Assembly (NCBI RefSeq): GCF_021412565.1
Contig: NZ_JAKCLJ010000012.1
Span: 37,706-101,705 of the forward strand
DNA: 64,000 nt
Origin: Shewanella sp. AS1
Lineage (GTDB): Bacteria > Pseudomonadota > Gammaproteobacteria > Enterobacterales > Shewanellaceae
Direction: 5' to 3'
The notes under the pieces: model-generated
What the model was told of the DNA's origin: nothing
Database searches by the model: none
Seen by the model: the letters and a program-made list of their open reading frames with translations, nothing else
Made by a program: the position numbers and the translations under genes
Shown: piece after piece, positions 47,167 through 56,520 of the stretch
Layout of the letters: the number at the start of each line of letters is the position of its first letter
How positions within the stretch are numbered: the stretch's first letter is position 1

Positions 47167-49179
47167 ATGAAGCTCAATCCCGGCCAAAATGACGCTGTTC
47201 ACTATGTTTCAGGTCCCTGCTTGGTGCTCGCGGGCGCCGGAAGTGGTAAGACGCGCGTCATCATCAATAAGATTGCTTATCTGGTGCAGAAGTGCGGTTA
47301 TCAGGCGCGCAATATTGCCGCGGTAACCTTCACCAATAAGGCGGCGCGGGAGATGAAAGAGCGTGTGGCTCAGTCCATGGGGCGCAAAGAGGCGCGTGGT
47401 CTGTGGATCTCAACGTTTCACACTCTAGGTTTAGAGATAGTCAAACGGGAATATAAAGTGGTGGGCCTAAAGCCGGGTTTCTCCTTGTTTGACGATCAGG
47501 ACACCCTGGCGCTGCTTAAGGAACTCACCGAAGATGAGCTCGATGGCGATAAAGACCTGCTACGTCTGTTGATGACGGCTATCTCCAACTGGAAAGGGGA
47601 TCTGGTGATCCCCGAGGCGGCGAGAAAACGTGCCAAAGATGAGCAGTCACAGCTATTTGCCCTGCTTTATCAGCGTTATGCACAACATATGAAGGCCTAT
47701 AACGCGCTGGATTTTGATGATCTGATCCTGATCCCCACCTTGCTCTTGCGTCATAATCAGGAGGTGCGCGAACGCTGGCAGAAGCGGATTCAGTATCTGC
47801 TGGTGGATGAGTATCAAGATACCAATACCAGCCAGTATGAATTGGTTAAACTGCTGGTGGGCGAGCGCGCCCGCTTTACTGTGGTGGGCGACGATGATCA
47901 GTCTATCTACTCCTGGCGTGGCGCTAAACCGCAGAATCTGGTTTTGCTTGGACAGGACTTTCCCTCACTCAGACTGATTAAACTGGAGCAGAACTACCGC
48001 TCCAGCCAGCGGATTTTAAGGTCTGCTAATATTTTGATCGCCAATAACCCCCATGTGTATGACAAGTCACTCTTCAGTGAACTGGGTTATGGTGAGCCTC
48101 TGCGGGTGTTAATTGCCGCCAATGAGGAGCAAGAGGCAGAGCGGGTGGTGGCTGAGATGATCCGCCATAAGTTTATGGGCAAGACCCAGTTTGGCGATTA
48201 CGCGATTTTATACCGGGGCAATCACCAATCGCGCCTGTTGGAACGCGCCTTGATGACCAACCGTATCCCCTATAAGCTCAGCGGCGGCACCTCCTTCTTC
48301 GGCCGCGCCGAGATCAAAGATATCATGGCCTACCTGCGTCTGGTGGTGAACCCTGACGATGACAATGCGTTTCTGCGGGTGGTGAATCTGCCTAAACGGG
48401 GCATAGGGCCATCGACACTGGAGCGTCTTGGAAATTATGCCAATGAGCAACATATCTCGCTGTTTGAGGCGATTTTTCAGCCTGAGCTGAATCATCATCT
48501 ATCGCCCAGCGCGATGGCGTCCCTCTATAAGTTTGGCAAATTTATTGTCGATACCGGTGAGCATGTGAAACGCGGCGAACCTGTTGAGGCGGTAAAACAG
48601 CTGATCCGTAATATCAATTACGAAGATTATCTATATGAAACCAGTACCAGCGCCAAGGCTGCCGAGATGCGGATGAAAAACATCTCAGAGCTGTATCGCT
48701 GGGTGACAGAGATGTTAGAGGGCGATGAACTCGATGAGCCGATGACGCTGCCGGAAGTGGTGACTCGTCTGACGTTGCGAGACATGATGGAGCGTAACAG
48801 CGAAGATGAAGCGGGCGATCAGGTACAGCTGATGACGCTGCACGCCTCAAAAGGTCTGGAGTTTCCCTATGTGTTTATGGTGGGGGTGGAGGAGCGTATC
48901 TTGCCCCATCAGACCAGCATAGATGAAGACAATGTCGAGGAAGAGCGGCGACTGGCCTACGTGGGGATCACTCGGGCACAAAAGGAGCTGTGGTTTATGA
49001 TCTGCCGCGAGCGGCGTCAGTTTGGTGAGGTGATGCGCTGTGAGCCGAGTCGCTTCTTAATGGAACTGCCTCAGGACGATCTGATCTGGGAAAATCGTAA
49101 ACCAGCGCAGACTGAACAGCAAAGGGTACAATCGGGTAAGGCAAACATTGCCAACCTTAGAGAGATGTTTAAAAAATAA
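47167..49179 (+). CDS. rep: ATP-dependent DNA helicase Rep
   Basis: A 670-residue SF1A helicase, close to E. coli Rep (673). Walker A reads AGAGSGKTR, Walker B VDEYQDTN, and further motifs are [13 protein letters not shown] and [20 protein letters not shown]. Rep moves 3-prime to 5-prime and clears proteins ahead of replication forks. A single gene; the diguanylate cyclase gene converges 21 bp after it with no evident terminator between. Confidence 0.95.
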   Translation: MKLNPGQNDAVHYVSGPCLVLAGAGSGKTRVIINKIAYLVQKCGYQARNIAAVTFTNKAAREMKERVAQSMGRKEARGLWISTFHTLGLEIVKREYKVVGLKPGFSLFDDQDTLALLKELTEDELDGDKDLLRLLMTAISNWKGDLVIPEAARKRAKDEQSQLFALLYQRYAQHMKAYNALDFDDLILIPTLLLRHNQEVRERWQKRIQYLLVDEYQDTNTSQYELVKLLVGERARFTVVGDDDQSIYSWRGAKPQNLVLLGQDFPSLRLIKLEQNYRSSQRILRSANILIANNPHVYDKSLFSELGYGEPLRVLIAANEEQEAERVVAEMIRHKFMGKTQFGDYAILYRGNHQSRLLERALMTNRIPYKLSGGTSFFGRAEIKDIMAYLRLVVNPDDDNAFLRVVNLPKRGIGPSTLERLGNYANEQHISLFEAIFQPELNHHLSPSAMASLYKFGKFIVDTGEHVKRGEPVEAVKQLIRNINYEDYLYETSTSAKAAEMRMKNISELYRWVTEMLEGDELDEPMTLPEVVTRLTLRDMMERNSEDEAGDQVQLMTLHASKGLEFPYVFMVGVEERILPHQTSIDEDNVEEERRLAYVGITRAQKELWFMICRERRQFGEVMRCEPSRFLMELPQDDLIWENRKPAQTEQQRVQSGKANIANLREMFKK

Positions 49180-49200
49180 GGTCAGTTGTCACGGCCTGCT

Positions 49201-51843
49201 TCAGGCATAGGCGTTGTGGCGCAAATCAGGTATCGGAACCTGATCCTTAAGGATTATGGACTTTCCCAGCGCTTGCCCCTGTCCAAGGGTAAAGCCAAGC
49301 TCTTGTAACTGTTGCAATTGTGCCTGGCTATTGACGCCCTGCAGATACAGTGTCAGCTCAAGCGCTTGGGTGGCGAGTTTATGGGCGTTAAGCAATTTAA
49401 TGTGCTGGGGATCATCTAAATGATTGATGTAGCGAGAATCGAGCTTTAACCCCTGCAGTGGCAGAAAACTTAAACTGCTGAGTGGGCTATGGGCACTGCC
49501 GTATGAACTCAGGCCGATTTTGACCTTCAACTTATTCAAGATCTCGAAGGCGTTGATATGGTTTTCAGTGTCTTTCGCGAATGATTTTTCGTTAAAAAAT
49601 ATCCAGATTTTTTCAGCATTTAAATAACTTTGCTTAAGCCTGTTTCTGAGCTCGCGCACCGCATGCTTGTGTTTTAAATGTTCGCTTGAGATATGCAGGT
49701 GGAACTCGACCTCGGTTTTCAGCTCCACTGCTAATGTTTGATGATCGATATGAAACTGCTCAAACAGATAGAGATCCAGTTCTTTGGTCAGTCCGCAATG
49801 TTCGGCAATATTCTTGAGCCTGTCCTGTTTAATCTTACCCAGTTGCTCATGCTGCCAGAACAATCTGGGCTCAAGGGCGATGAGGTGCTGGGTATCCAGC
49901 GTCATGATGGGGAAATATTGCAGTGCGAGTTGCTTCTGTGCGATCGCATCGCGTAACTCAATTTCCAGTGCAAGGTCATGGGCTTCCTGTTGGTGGGTTT
50001 GATTATCATGAACCACATAACAGCCCTTGCCGTTAGACTTGGCTAGGTACATTGCTGAGTCGGCATTTTTCAGCAAAGATTCGCTAGAGTCTCCCCCTTT
50101 TTTGCCACTAAAGGCGATACCAATACTGGCACTGGAGGAGAAACTCTGAGAAGAGAGCTCATAAGGCTTCGATAATTCACCTAAGATGCGTTCTGCCACC
50201 TCGATAGCGTCGTCATTAGAGTTAATACTGTCTAGTAATAAGACAAACTCATCCCCGCCGATACGACCCAAAGTATCGTTATCTCGGGTGCAGAGTTTCA
50301 ATCTGCGGGCAGCCTCAATCAAGAAGCGATCCCCTTGAAGATGCCCTAAGGTGTCGTTGATTAATTTGAAGCGATCGAGATCGATAAAGAGCAGGGCAAA
50401 TTTGTCTAAACCATGGCGACGAACATGTTTAACGGCCTGAGACAGGCACTCCATGAAGCGGGCTCGGTTAGGCAGGCCAGTCAAGTGATCGTGGCTGGCA
50501 TCGTGCACTAGCTGTTGTTCGACTCTTCGCCTCTGAGTGATCTCTTTGGCCAAATCCAGGTTAAGCGCCTCCAGTGCTTGAGTTCGCTCTGTGACTTTTT
50601 CTTCCAGCCTTTCATAGCTTTGTCTTAATGACTCGGCCGCTAACTTACGCTCGATAGCTGTCGAAATATGTTGTGAAACAAAGGTTAATAGACCCAGATC
50701 TTTTTCATGATAGGTTTGCGATGAGCTAAAGCTATATATGATCAGCGCGCCTTTGATCTCTCCCTGAATAAAGAGCGGCACACCAATCCATTGCTGAATG
50801 GCTTCTGTATGGTCACAACTTGGGGTTTTGTCATACAGCTTTTGCGATTTTATCAGCGCAATAATGTCGTTATTGTCGAGTAACAGAGGGCGTTTCTGTT
50901 TTAGGATAAACTCGGTGAGGCCATCTGCGAATGCAGCTTTTCGTGGTGAGTCTTCTTTTAGCTCGGACACGTAGAAAGGAAAATGTAGCTGCTGGTCTTG
51001 GTTCAATAGGCCAATGTGGCAGTTATCAGCCGGAAGCAGGTGGCTGATGACTCGATGGATCTCTGAGTAAAATTTGTCATCATCGAGATTGGCGGTGGAG
51101 AACTCAGTGATCTCAAACAGGGATTTTTGCAGGTTTTCTGCCTTACGCCTCTCATTGACCTCCAGTTTTAGCTTATCGTAGGCAATGCTGAGTTCTTTGG
51201 TTCTATGCTCAATTGCCGCTTCTAGGTAGTGCTGATGCTGAACCTTTTCGATTACCCCAGAAATGCGCTGACTGATAAAAGTCATTAATTCGACTTCCAT
51301 TTCACCGTAACTGATTTCGGGGGCGTAACTCTGTACGACTATGGCGCCTAAAACTTGATCATCGAGCAATATGGGCACACCTAACCATTGATGGCAATCT
51401 GTGCCCAGGTTGATGATTTTATTTGTCGCCAGCAGCTCCTGAAATTTGTCATTATCGCAGAGCAGAGCTTGCTTATTCTTAAGCACATAGCCGGTAAGGC
51501 CATTGTATAAAGTATTGGAGAGAAGTTCGGGAGTGAAAAGCACATTGGGATGAGGATCCTTCTCATCCACATAGAAAGGTATGTAAAGCTCGCTGTTGTT
51601 CTGGTTTAGTAGGGCGATAAAACAGTTATCTGCAGGGAGTAACTTATTGAGATTAATCTGGATACCTGAGTAGAAATCATCGGTGTGTTTAGCCGTCGCC
51701 GCCAGATTAGAGATCTCCAGCAGCGTATTTTGAATCACTTCAGATCGCTTATACTTCATCGCGAGGCTTTTTAAGCGGTCAATCCTTTTGTGTAGGCGTT
51801 CAACCTCTTTGATTGAAAGTAGGCTTGTTTTTTCCCTAAACAT
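49201..51843 (-). CDS. GAF-GAF-GGDEF-(degenerate EAL) cyclic di-GMP enzyme
   Basis: An 880-residue soluble protein: two GAF-like domains (about 45-210 and 240-400; both have the repeated block LLPADNC), a coiled coil (LRQSYERLEEKVTERTQALE), a GGDEF domain with intact GGDEF (about residue 529) and an RxxD inhibition site (RDND) five residues before it, and an EAL-like domain (about 640-880) that is clearly degenerate (LEPRLFW for ExL; GLSSYGS for DDFGTG). It should make c-di-GMP under feedback control and not degrade it. It sits next to the bpf locus and may feed its c-di-GMP receptor; inference. Confidence 0.88.
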   Translation of the reverse strand: MFREKTSLLSIKEVERLHKRIDRLKSLAMKYKRSEVIQNTLLEISNLAATAKHTDDFYSGIQINLNKLLPADNCFIALLNQNNSELYIPFYVDEKDPHPNVLFTPELLSNTLYNGLTGYVLKNKQALLCDNDKFQELLATNKIINLGTDCHQWLGVPILLDDQVLGAIVVQSYAPEISYGEMEVELMTFISQRISGVIEKVQHQHYLEAAIEHRTKELSIAYDKLKLEVNERRKAENLQKSLFEITEFSTANLDDDKFYSEIHRVISHLLPADNCHIGLLNQDQQLHFPFYVSELKEDSPRKAAFADGLTEFILKQKRPLLLDNNDIIALIKSQKLYDKTPSCDHTEAIQQWIGVPLFIQGEIKGALIIYSFSSSQTYHEKDLGLLTFVSQHISTAIERKLAAESLRQSYERLEEKVTERTQALEALNLDLAKEITQRRRVEQQLVHDASHDHLTGLPNRARFMECLSQAVKHVRRHGLDKFALLFIDLDRFKLINDTLGHLQGDRFLIEAARRLKLCTRDNDTLGRIGGDEFVLLLDSINSNDDAIEVAERILGELSKPYELSSQSFSSSASIGIAFSGKKGGDSSESLLKNADSAMYLAKSNGKGCYVVHDNQTHQQEAHDLALEIELRDAIAQKQLALQYFPIMTLDTQHLIALEPRLFWQHEQLGKIKQDRLKNIAEHCGLTKELDLYLFEQFHIDHQTLAVELKTEVEFHLHISSEHLKHKHAVRELRNRLKQSYLNAEKIWIFFNEKSFAKDTENHINAFEILNKLKVKIGLSSYGSAHSPLSSLSFLPLQGLKLDSRYINHLDDPQHIKLLNAHKLATQALELTLYLQGVNSQAQLQQLQELGFTLGQGQALGKSIILKDQVPIPDLRHNAYA

Positions 51844-52031
51844 AGCTCCGCCAGTTACAGTATTTACTTGTTTTATCTGTATTTGTGCTTAAGCACTATA
51901 GATAACACAAAAATATAACATGACCAAGTCATTATTTTGACTGATGCGCTGATAAGTTGACACACTTGTCTATTTGGGGGCTTTAATCTGTCAAAAGTTG
52001 AGCAAACGCATAAAAAAATCTGTGTTTGCTA

Positions 52032-52060
52032 TAGACGAACAGTAAAATAATCCATACTAT
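52032..52060 (+). promoter_or_regulatory. Candidate promoter of the tRNA cluster
   Basis: TAGACG (52032-52037) and TACTAT (52055-52060), 17 bp apart, followed by a GC-rich discriminator (GCGGCGC) typical of stringently controlled stable RNA promoters. Confidence 0.5.
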
Positions 52061-52080
52061 ATGCGGCGCTAACACGGCAG

Positions 52081-52157
52081 GCACCCATAGCTCAGCTGGA
52101 TAGAGCGCACCCCTCCGGAGGGTGAGGCCGAGGGTTCGAATCCTTCTGGGTGCACCA
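52081..52157 (+). tRNA. tRNA-Arg (anticodon CCG)
   Basis: 77 nt including encoded CCA. Acceptor GCACCCA pairs with TGGGTGC; anticodon stem CACCC/GGGTG with loop CTCCGGA gives anticodon CCG; T arm GAGGGTTCGAATCCTTC. First tRNA of the cluster. Confidence 0.97.
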
Positions 52158-52202
52158 GTTGGTTCTCTTAAGGATCCTAAGTTAGCATGAAGTAATATCA
52201 GT

Positions 52203-52279
52203 GGTGATTGTAGCTCAGTTGGTAGAGCCCCGGATTGTGATTCCGGTTGTCGTGGGTTCAAGTCCCATCAGTCACCCCA
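52203..52279 (+). tRNA. tRNA-His (anticodon GTG)
   Basis: 77 nt with the extra 5-prime G (position -1) pairing with the discriminator C as expected for tRNA-His, encoded CCA, and anticodon loop TTGTGAT (GTG). Acceptor GTGATTG/CAGTCAC has one G-T pair. Confidence 0.97.
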
Positions 52280-52306
52280 TTACTTTCTCCTCTTCCTGAA
52301 AGTTTA

Positions 52307-52362
52307 GGATAAAAGCGGACCAGAGGGTGATCCTCTTAAAACATCTATAATGAAACAAATTT
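52307..52362 (+). repeat. 3-prime part of the decayed tRNA-Pro repeat unit
   Basis: GGATAAAAGCGGACCAGAGG and the following bases match the back half of the decayed units at 52363, 52595 and 52689. It shows that the array once extended to this point, directly after tRNA-His. Confidence 0.8.
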
Positions 52363-52458
52363 CGGTGATTAGCGCAGTCCGGTAGCGCATCCTGATTCTG
52401 GGATAAAAGCGGACCAGAGGGTGACCCTCTATAAAAATCTGACAAATGAATCAAATTT
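52363..52458 (+). pseudogene. Decayed tRNA-Pro copy 1
   Basis: The first 29 nt (52363-52391) are identical to the 5-prime part of the intact tRNA-Pro (acceptor strand and D arm). Then CTGATTCTGGGATAAAAGCG replaces the anticodon arm and the T arm and 3-prime end are missing. It is followed at once by the intact gene at 52459. Confidence 0.85.
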
Positions 52459-52535
<77 letters not shown>

Positions 52536-52594
52536 CTTTTCGATAATGAGTCTAATAAATTCGTTATCAGTCATGAAAATGGCAAAACAGCATA

Positions 52595-52688
52595 CGGTGA
52601 TTAGTGCAGCCCGGTAGCGCATCCTGATTCTGGGATAAAAGCGGACCAGAGGGTGACCCTCTTAAAACATCTATAATGAAACAAATTT
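52595..52688 (+). pseudogene. Decayed tRNA-Pro copy 2
   Basis: Starts CGGTGATTAGTGCAGCCCGG (two changes from the intact gene), then the same replaced anticodon region as copy 1 and no T arm. Its length of 94 bp is close to that of copies 1 and 3. Confidence 0.85.
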
Positions 52689-52781
52689 CGGTGATTAGCG
52701 CAGTCCGGTAGCGCATTCTGATTCTGGGATAAAAGCGGACCAGAGGGTGACCCTCTTAAAACATCTATATGAAACAAATTT
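52689..52781 (+). pseudogene. Decayed tRNA-Pro copy 3
   Basis: A 93-bp unit nearly identical to copy 2, with the 5-prime tRNA half intact and the anticodon arm replaced. Directly followed by intact copy B. Confidence 0.85.
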
Positions 52782-52858
<77 letters not shown>

Positions 52859-52863
52859 TCTTT

Positions 52864-52894
52864 AAAAGCCTCTCGAGAAATCGAGGGGCTTTTT
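52864..52894 (+). terminator. Terminator after tRNA-Pro copy B
   Basis: AAAAGCCTCTCGA / TCGAGGGGCTTTT stem (one T-G wobble), GAAA loop and T tract. First of three near-identical terminators. Confidence 0.92.
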
Positions 52895-52920
52895 ACTTTA
52901 CAGGTCTACAGTCAACTTGG

Positions 52921-52983
52921 CTTTGTTTGGGACCAGAGGGTCAGAGGTTCGAATCCTTACTCTTTATCAAAGCGAGCCGACCA
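52921..52983 (+). pseudogene. 3-prime tRNA-Pro remnant 1
   Basis: Carries the anticodon-to-T-loop segment TTTGGGACCAGAGGGTCAGA plus GGTTCGAATCC, then a foreign insert (TTACTCTTTATCAAAGCGAG) and CCGACCA. No 5-prime half. Lies in a 124-125-bp tandem unit with the next terminator. Confidence 0.85.
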
Positions 52984-52987
52984 TTTT

Positions 52988-53018
52988 AAAAACCCCTCGA
53001 GAAATCGAGGGGCTTTTT
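52988..53018 (+). terminator. Second copy of the tRNA-Pro terminator
   Basis: CCCCTCGA / TCGAGGGG stem with GAAA loop and T tract, 5 bp after remnant 1. Confidence 0.9.
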
Positions 53019-53044
53019 ACTTTACAGGCCTAGAGTCAACCTAG

Positions 53045-53107
53045 CTTTGCTTGGGACCAGAAGGTCAGCGGTTCGAATCCTTACTCTTTATCAAAGCGAG
53101 CCGACCA
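53045..53107 (+). pseudogene. 3-prime tRNA-Pro remnant 2
   Basis: As remnant 1 but with changes (TTGCTTGGGACCAGAAGGTC, then AGCGGTTCGAATCC), 124 bp downstream of it and also ending CCGACCA. Confidence 0.85.
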
Positions 53108-53111
53108 CTTT

Positions 53112-53142
53112 AAAAACCCCTCGAGAAATCGAGGGGCTTTTT
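53112..53142 (+). terminator. Third copy of the tRNA-Pro terminator
   Basis: Same CCCCTCGA-GAAA-TCGAGGGG hairpin and T tract as the second copy, 5 bp after remnant 2. Confidence 0.9.
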
Positions 53143-53190
53143 ACATTTTTGGCTGTGGGTTTGATGGTAAAGGGGTATTTATAATGGTTA

Positions 53191-53253
53191 GCTTACCGCT
53201 TACCGCTTACCGCTTACCGCTTACCGCTTACCGCTTACCGCTTACCGCTTACC
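53191..53253. repeat. Heptanucleotide microsatellite, nine copies
   Basis: Nine perfect tandem copies of GCTTACC (63 bp), ending 5 bp before the stop codon of the LapD-type gene (minus strand). Perfect repeats of this length are prone to slippage; being outside the coding frame, length change would not alter the protein. Confidence 0.97.
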
Positions 53254-53258
53254 GCCTC

Positions 53259-55181
53259 CTAGAGCTCGATTTTTTGTGGTGGATAGATGTATCCCATATA
53301 AGCATTAACGTTTAGGGGCTCAAAGCGGCTTAGTTGTGGCTGCTCCTGAATTCCTGTAACTATGATCTGGATATCCAACCCTCTGGCAACATTGAGTAAG
53401 GCGCGGCAGAGTTCGCTGCTGTGTTCCTGTTCATCATAATAGGCAAAGGATTGATCTAATTTGACATAGCTGGGTCTGAGATCATGCAGGTACGCCATGG
53501 AGCCGAACTGACGCCCGAAGTGATCTATACCAAACTGTGCGCCATTATCTCGGATGATTGAGCAGATTGCCTGGCAAGCTTCCGGATCGCTGTAAACCCC
53601 GGCTTCTGGAATATCGAACACCAGCCTGTGTGTCATGGCGGTATTACGCAGGAACTTATTTAACCAGCGATGAAAATCAGGATCGCTCAGGCTGTGATAA
53701 GTGAGGTTTATCGCAACAGGTTCGTTATTACGCTGCACTAGGCCTTTTTCGACTATGGTTTCAATCAGGCAGCGATCCAGGAGTGACCCTAGGGAGAGCA
53801 GTTCAACATAGGGCATAAATTGTCCTGCGTGAAACTCTTTACCATTGATATTTAACTGGCAATAGAGTTCCCGCTGCGTCACTTCGTGCTTATTGGTCAG
53901 ATAGACGGGTTGCCACTTAAACAGGAAGTTTTTGTTGGTGATTGCCGCACTTAGATATTCTCGCCACTGTTCTCGGGAGTAGAGTTGTTTTTCATTGCTT
54001 TCGAACCAGTGGAAGATTTTATTTTCGGCAGTGGCTTTTTGTAACGCATTATCGGTTTGTGCCAAGATGTCGGATACTGTGGTGTGCTCACTGCGGTGTG
54101 CAATACCAATAGCAAAGTGTTCATTGGGTTTACAGCCGGCCTTGGATATCTCCTGATTGATGGTTCTAATCAAGGTTTGCAGGTATTTGTTGCTCTGCTC
54201 CTTTTCGGCACCCGTGAGCAGGAAGGCAAATTCATAGGCTGCGATGCGGGCAATAACGGAAGGGGCGATAGCATCAAGCTGTTGCTGCATCTTTTCGGCT
54301 AAGAGTCGTATGGTTTCATCCCGAACCTGATAGCCATATTTGCTGTGCACCTCTTCGAGCCAATCAAATTTTGCCATCATGAGCGAGCCACTGTCGGGTT
54401 CGCCGAGCCAGCTGTTGAGCCGCCCCATCATATATTGTCTGTTGGGTAAACCAGACACTTGATCGACCAAGTTTTTCTTTCTTAATTCAGAGACTTCTTC
54501 ATCGAGAGAGTTAAAAATTTTCTTGAGTTGATGGGACATGCTGTTAAAGGCAATGACAACGGCTTTGAGTTCGGAAGTCTTTGGCGGTTTCATGTCTGGG
54601 CCAAATTTGCGGTGAGCAATTTCGATAGCATGCTGAGCGATTTCGTGCAGGGGTTTAAGGATCCAGCTCAAGCCGATACGGGCAAGCAAAATGGCCAGAA
54701 GAAACAGGATAGAGATCACTGTGATTGCATTCGTCAGCGTGTGCCAGAGTTCGTTATAGCCAAATCCTGGGTGGGCGGTAATTTCTAATTTTGCCAGTTG
54801 TAACCAACCTGAGGTGATAGTGCTTTCGCGGCTGATGGTGTCGAAGAAACCGAGATCGATAAACCATTGTGGGACATCCTGGATAGTGACAGGGTTTTCC
54901 CAGACCTGCTGCTTACCATCTACCAACCAGGTGAGTTTTATCTCCCGATAATAACCGCCTTCAAAAATGACATTAATCAGGGTTTCGGCCCCGACAATAT
55001 CACCCGCTTCAAGTTCGGGTACCAGCATGATCCCCAAGCTGTTACTGGTATTGTTAAGATCAGATTCCATCTGTTTGGTAAGAAAGCTTTGCGTTTGTGT
55101 AAATTGCACATAGGCAAGGCTGATAACCACAACCAGAAACAGGCCGAATAGCAGTGAGTATATTTGTCGAAACAGAGTCAT
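53259..55181 (-). CDS. bpfD: LapD-type c-di-GMP receptor of the adhesin system
   Basis: A 640-residue inner-membrane protein: membrane helix 1 (about 8-28), periplasmic LapD/MoxY-type domain (about 29-150, ending with SGWLQLAKLEITAHPGFG), membrane helix 2 (about 150-172), HAMP, then GGDEF- and EAL-like domains. The GGDEF signature is replaced (AAYEFAFLL) and the EAL motif reads QREL, so both enzyme activities are probably lost, as in Pseudomonas LapD. In the Lap model, c-di-GMP-bound LapD holds the periplasmic protease LapG. The gene follows the protease gene with 8 bp between. Named after Shewanella bpfD by gene order. Confidence 0.9.
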   Translation of the reverse strand: MTLFRQIYSLLFGLFLVVVISLAYVQFTQTQSFLTKQMESDLNNTSNSLGIMLVPELEAGDIVGAETLINVIFEGGYYREIKLTWLVDGKQQVWENPVTIQDVPQWFIDLGFFDTISRESTITSGWLQLAKLEITAHPGFGYNELWHTLTNAITVISILFLLAILLARIGLSWILKPLHEIAQHAIEIAHRKFGPDMKPPKTSELKAVVIAFNSMSHQLKKIFNSLDEEVSELRKKNLVDQVSGLPNRQYMMGRLNSWLGEPDSGSLMMAKFDWLEEVHSKYGYQVRDETIRLLAEKMQQQLDAIAPSVIARIAAYEFAFLLTGAEKEQSNKYLQTLIRTINQEISKAGCKPNEHFAIGIAHRSEHTTVSDILAQTDNALQKATAENKIFHWFESNEKQLYSREQWREYLSAAITNKNFLFKWQPVYLTNKHEVTQRELYCQLNINGKEFHAGQFMPYVELLSLGSLLDRCLIETIVEKGLVQRNNEPVAINLTYHSLSDPDFHRWLNKFLRNTAMTHRLVFDIPEAGVYSDPEACQAICSIIRDNGAQFGIDHFGRQFGSMAYLHDLRPSYVKLDQSFAYYDEQEHSSELCRALLNVARGLDIQIIVTGIQEQPQLSRFEPLNVNAYMGYIYPPQKIEL

Positions 55182-55189
55182 AGTTCTCG

Positions 55190-55897
55190 CTACTCCAATT
55201 TTAATATAGGCATTCTTAATCTTTCGACGCCCAATCTATGTTTGAGGTCATTCCATTTTTCCAGACGTTCAGATGAGCCTGCCAGTACACCACGTCCTTT
55301 CTCTTTGTTTAGCCACAATTGTCGACCATTAAAGCTGTAGACGGGGATCAGATCGGGACGTTGGCTTGCCGGTTTGATTGAGCGATCTAAATTGTCGAGT
55401 ACTAAGGGAATGGCCCCCGAAGTTTCGTAGTAGGCCAACACCATGTGATACTGATTAACTGAAGTGGCCTTGACCATGGTGATACGCAATTTATCATCAG
55501 GCACGCCAAGTTGGAGTAGGGTAAAATACTTAGCGATGGAGAAATCTTCACAGTCTCCCCCATTAACGCCTATAAACTCCATTGGGCTGGCCCAGTAGTT
55601 ACTTTCGCCCCACAGCTTAATGTCATCAACAAAACGAAACATATTAAAGAAGTTATTTACTTTTAATAGTTTATCCTGATCGCTTAAACCTTGTGATTCA
55701 TTTATCACCTTGAACCAGGCACGGATACGCTTGCCTGCGAACTCTCCGTAACGTGACTCTATTTTTGTGGTGATAAAGTTGGTATCGAGTTTCTGGGTTG
55801 GAGAGGCGTACAGGCAAGATAACCCCAGGGTCAGTGTCAGAATGCTATATTGACAGACCTTTAGGTAGCCGTTTTGCCTGCCCCGCGTCTTTTTCAT
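55190..55897 (-). CDS. bpfG: LapG-type periplasmic cysteine protease
   Basis: A 235-residue protein with an N-terminal signal segment (YSILTLTLGLSCLYA) and a bacterial transglutaminase-like protease domain. The catalytic triad can be read: Cys116 (NGGDCEDFSIAKYF), His151 (NQYHMVLAYYE) and Asp168 (LVLDNLDRSI). LapG cleaves the N-terminal region of the adhesin and releases it from the surface; the cleavage site lies outside this window. Between the OmpA and LapD genes, as in other bpf loci. Confidence 0.93.
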   Translation of the reverse strand: MKKTRGRQNGYLKVCQYSILTLTLGLSCLYASPTQKLDTNFITTKIESRYGEFAGKRIRAWFKVINESQGLSDQDKLLKVNNFFNMFRFVDDIKLWGESNYWASPMEFIGVNGGDCEDFSIAKYFTLLQLGVPDDKLRITMVKATSVNQYHMVLAYYETSGAIPLVLDNLDRSIKPASQRPDLIPVYSFNGRQLWLNKEKGRGVLAGSSERLEKWNDLKHRLGVERLRMPILKLE

Positions 55898-55911
55898 TTT
55901 TCTCGATCAAA

Positions 55912-56520
55912 TTATTTTTGAGGTTCATCAACACTGTAAATATGCCATTTCATATCGGCTGTGGTGTCATCACCTGTCAATTCGGCTATCACGCGACGAT
56001 TACGGGTATGTGCCAGTCTGTCATTACCAGGATCGACGGGGCGATCATAGCTATAACCGATAGCAGTGACTCTGTCGCTGGTGATGCCAAAACGTTCACT
56101 TAACAGCGAGGCAACCGCGTTGGCTCTATTTTGCGATAGCGTCAGGTTATGTTCATAACCCCCTGTTTTACTACAGTGTCCTTCAATCGTCACTATGGTA
56201 TTGGGGAAACGTCTCATAAACGTCGCTATGTTTTCGACCTGGTTGTAATACTGAGGGTCGATGTAATAGGAGTCATTCGGGAAGAGGATTTTAATCTCGA
56301 CCCGCTCGTTGATGGGTTTGACCTTACCGCAACCATAGTTGTTGATTGCCGCGCCGTTGAGTGTCTTACTGCATTGCTCTCTGGCCACAATCACCCCATC
56401 GGTATCATCGTCAGAGAGATCGTGTTTTTGTGCCGTGGGTTTATCCATGGCAATTAAGTCTTCGTCAGACGCACACCCAGTAAAGAGGATGAGACTGAGT
56501 ATGATGAGTAGGGCTTTCAT
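55912..56520 (-). CDS. OmpA family lipoprotein
   Basis: A 202-residue lipoprotein (lipobox FTGC, Cys16) with a C-terminal OmpA-like peptidoglycan-binding domain (VTIEGHCSKTGGYEHNLTLS, then NRANAVASLLSERFG). Likely anchors the secretion or adhesin complex to peptidoglycan. Its ATG overlaps the TolC-like stop (TAATG), so the genes are coupled. Fixed member of the Shewanella bpf locus. Confidence 0.92.
   Translation of the reverse strand: MKALLIILSLILFTGCASDEDLIAMDKPTAQKHDLSDDDTDGVIVAREQCSKTLNGAAINNYGCGKVKPINERVEIKILFPNDSYYIDPQYYNQVENIATFMRRFPNTIVTIEGHCSKTGGYEHNLTLSQNRANAVASLLSERFGITSDRVTAIGYSYDRPVDPGNDRLAHTRNRRVIAELTGDDTTADMKWHIYSVDEPQK

Noticed and set aside
52272..52454. 60-codon minus-strand open frame in the tRNA array
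   Set aside because: Consists of repeated tRNA-derived sequence, not a plausible protein.
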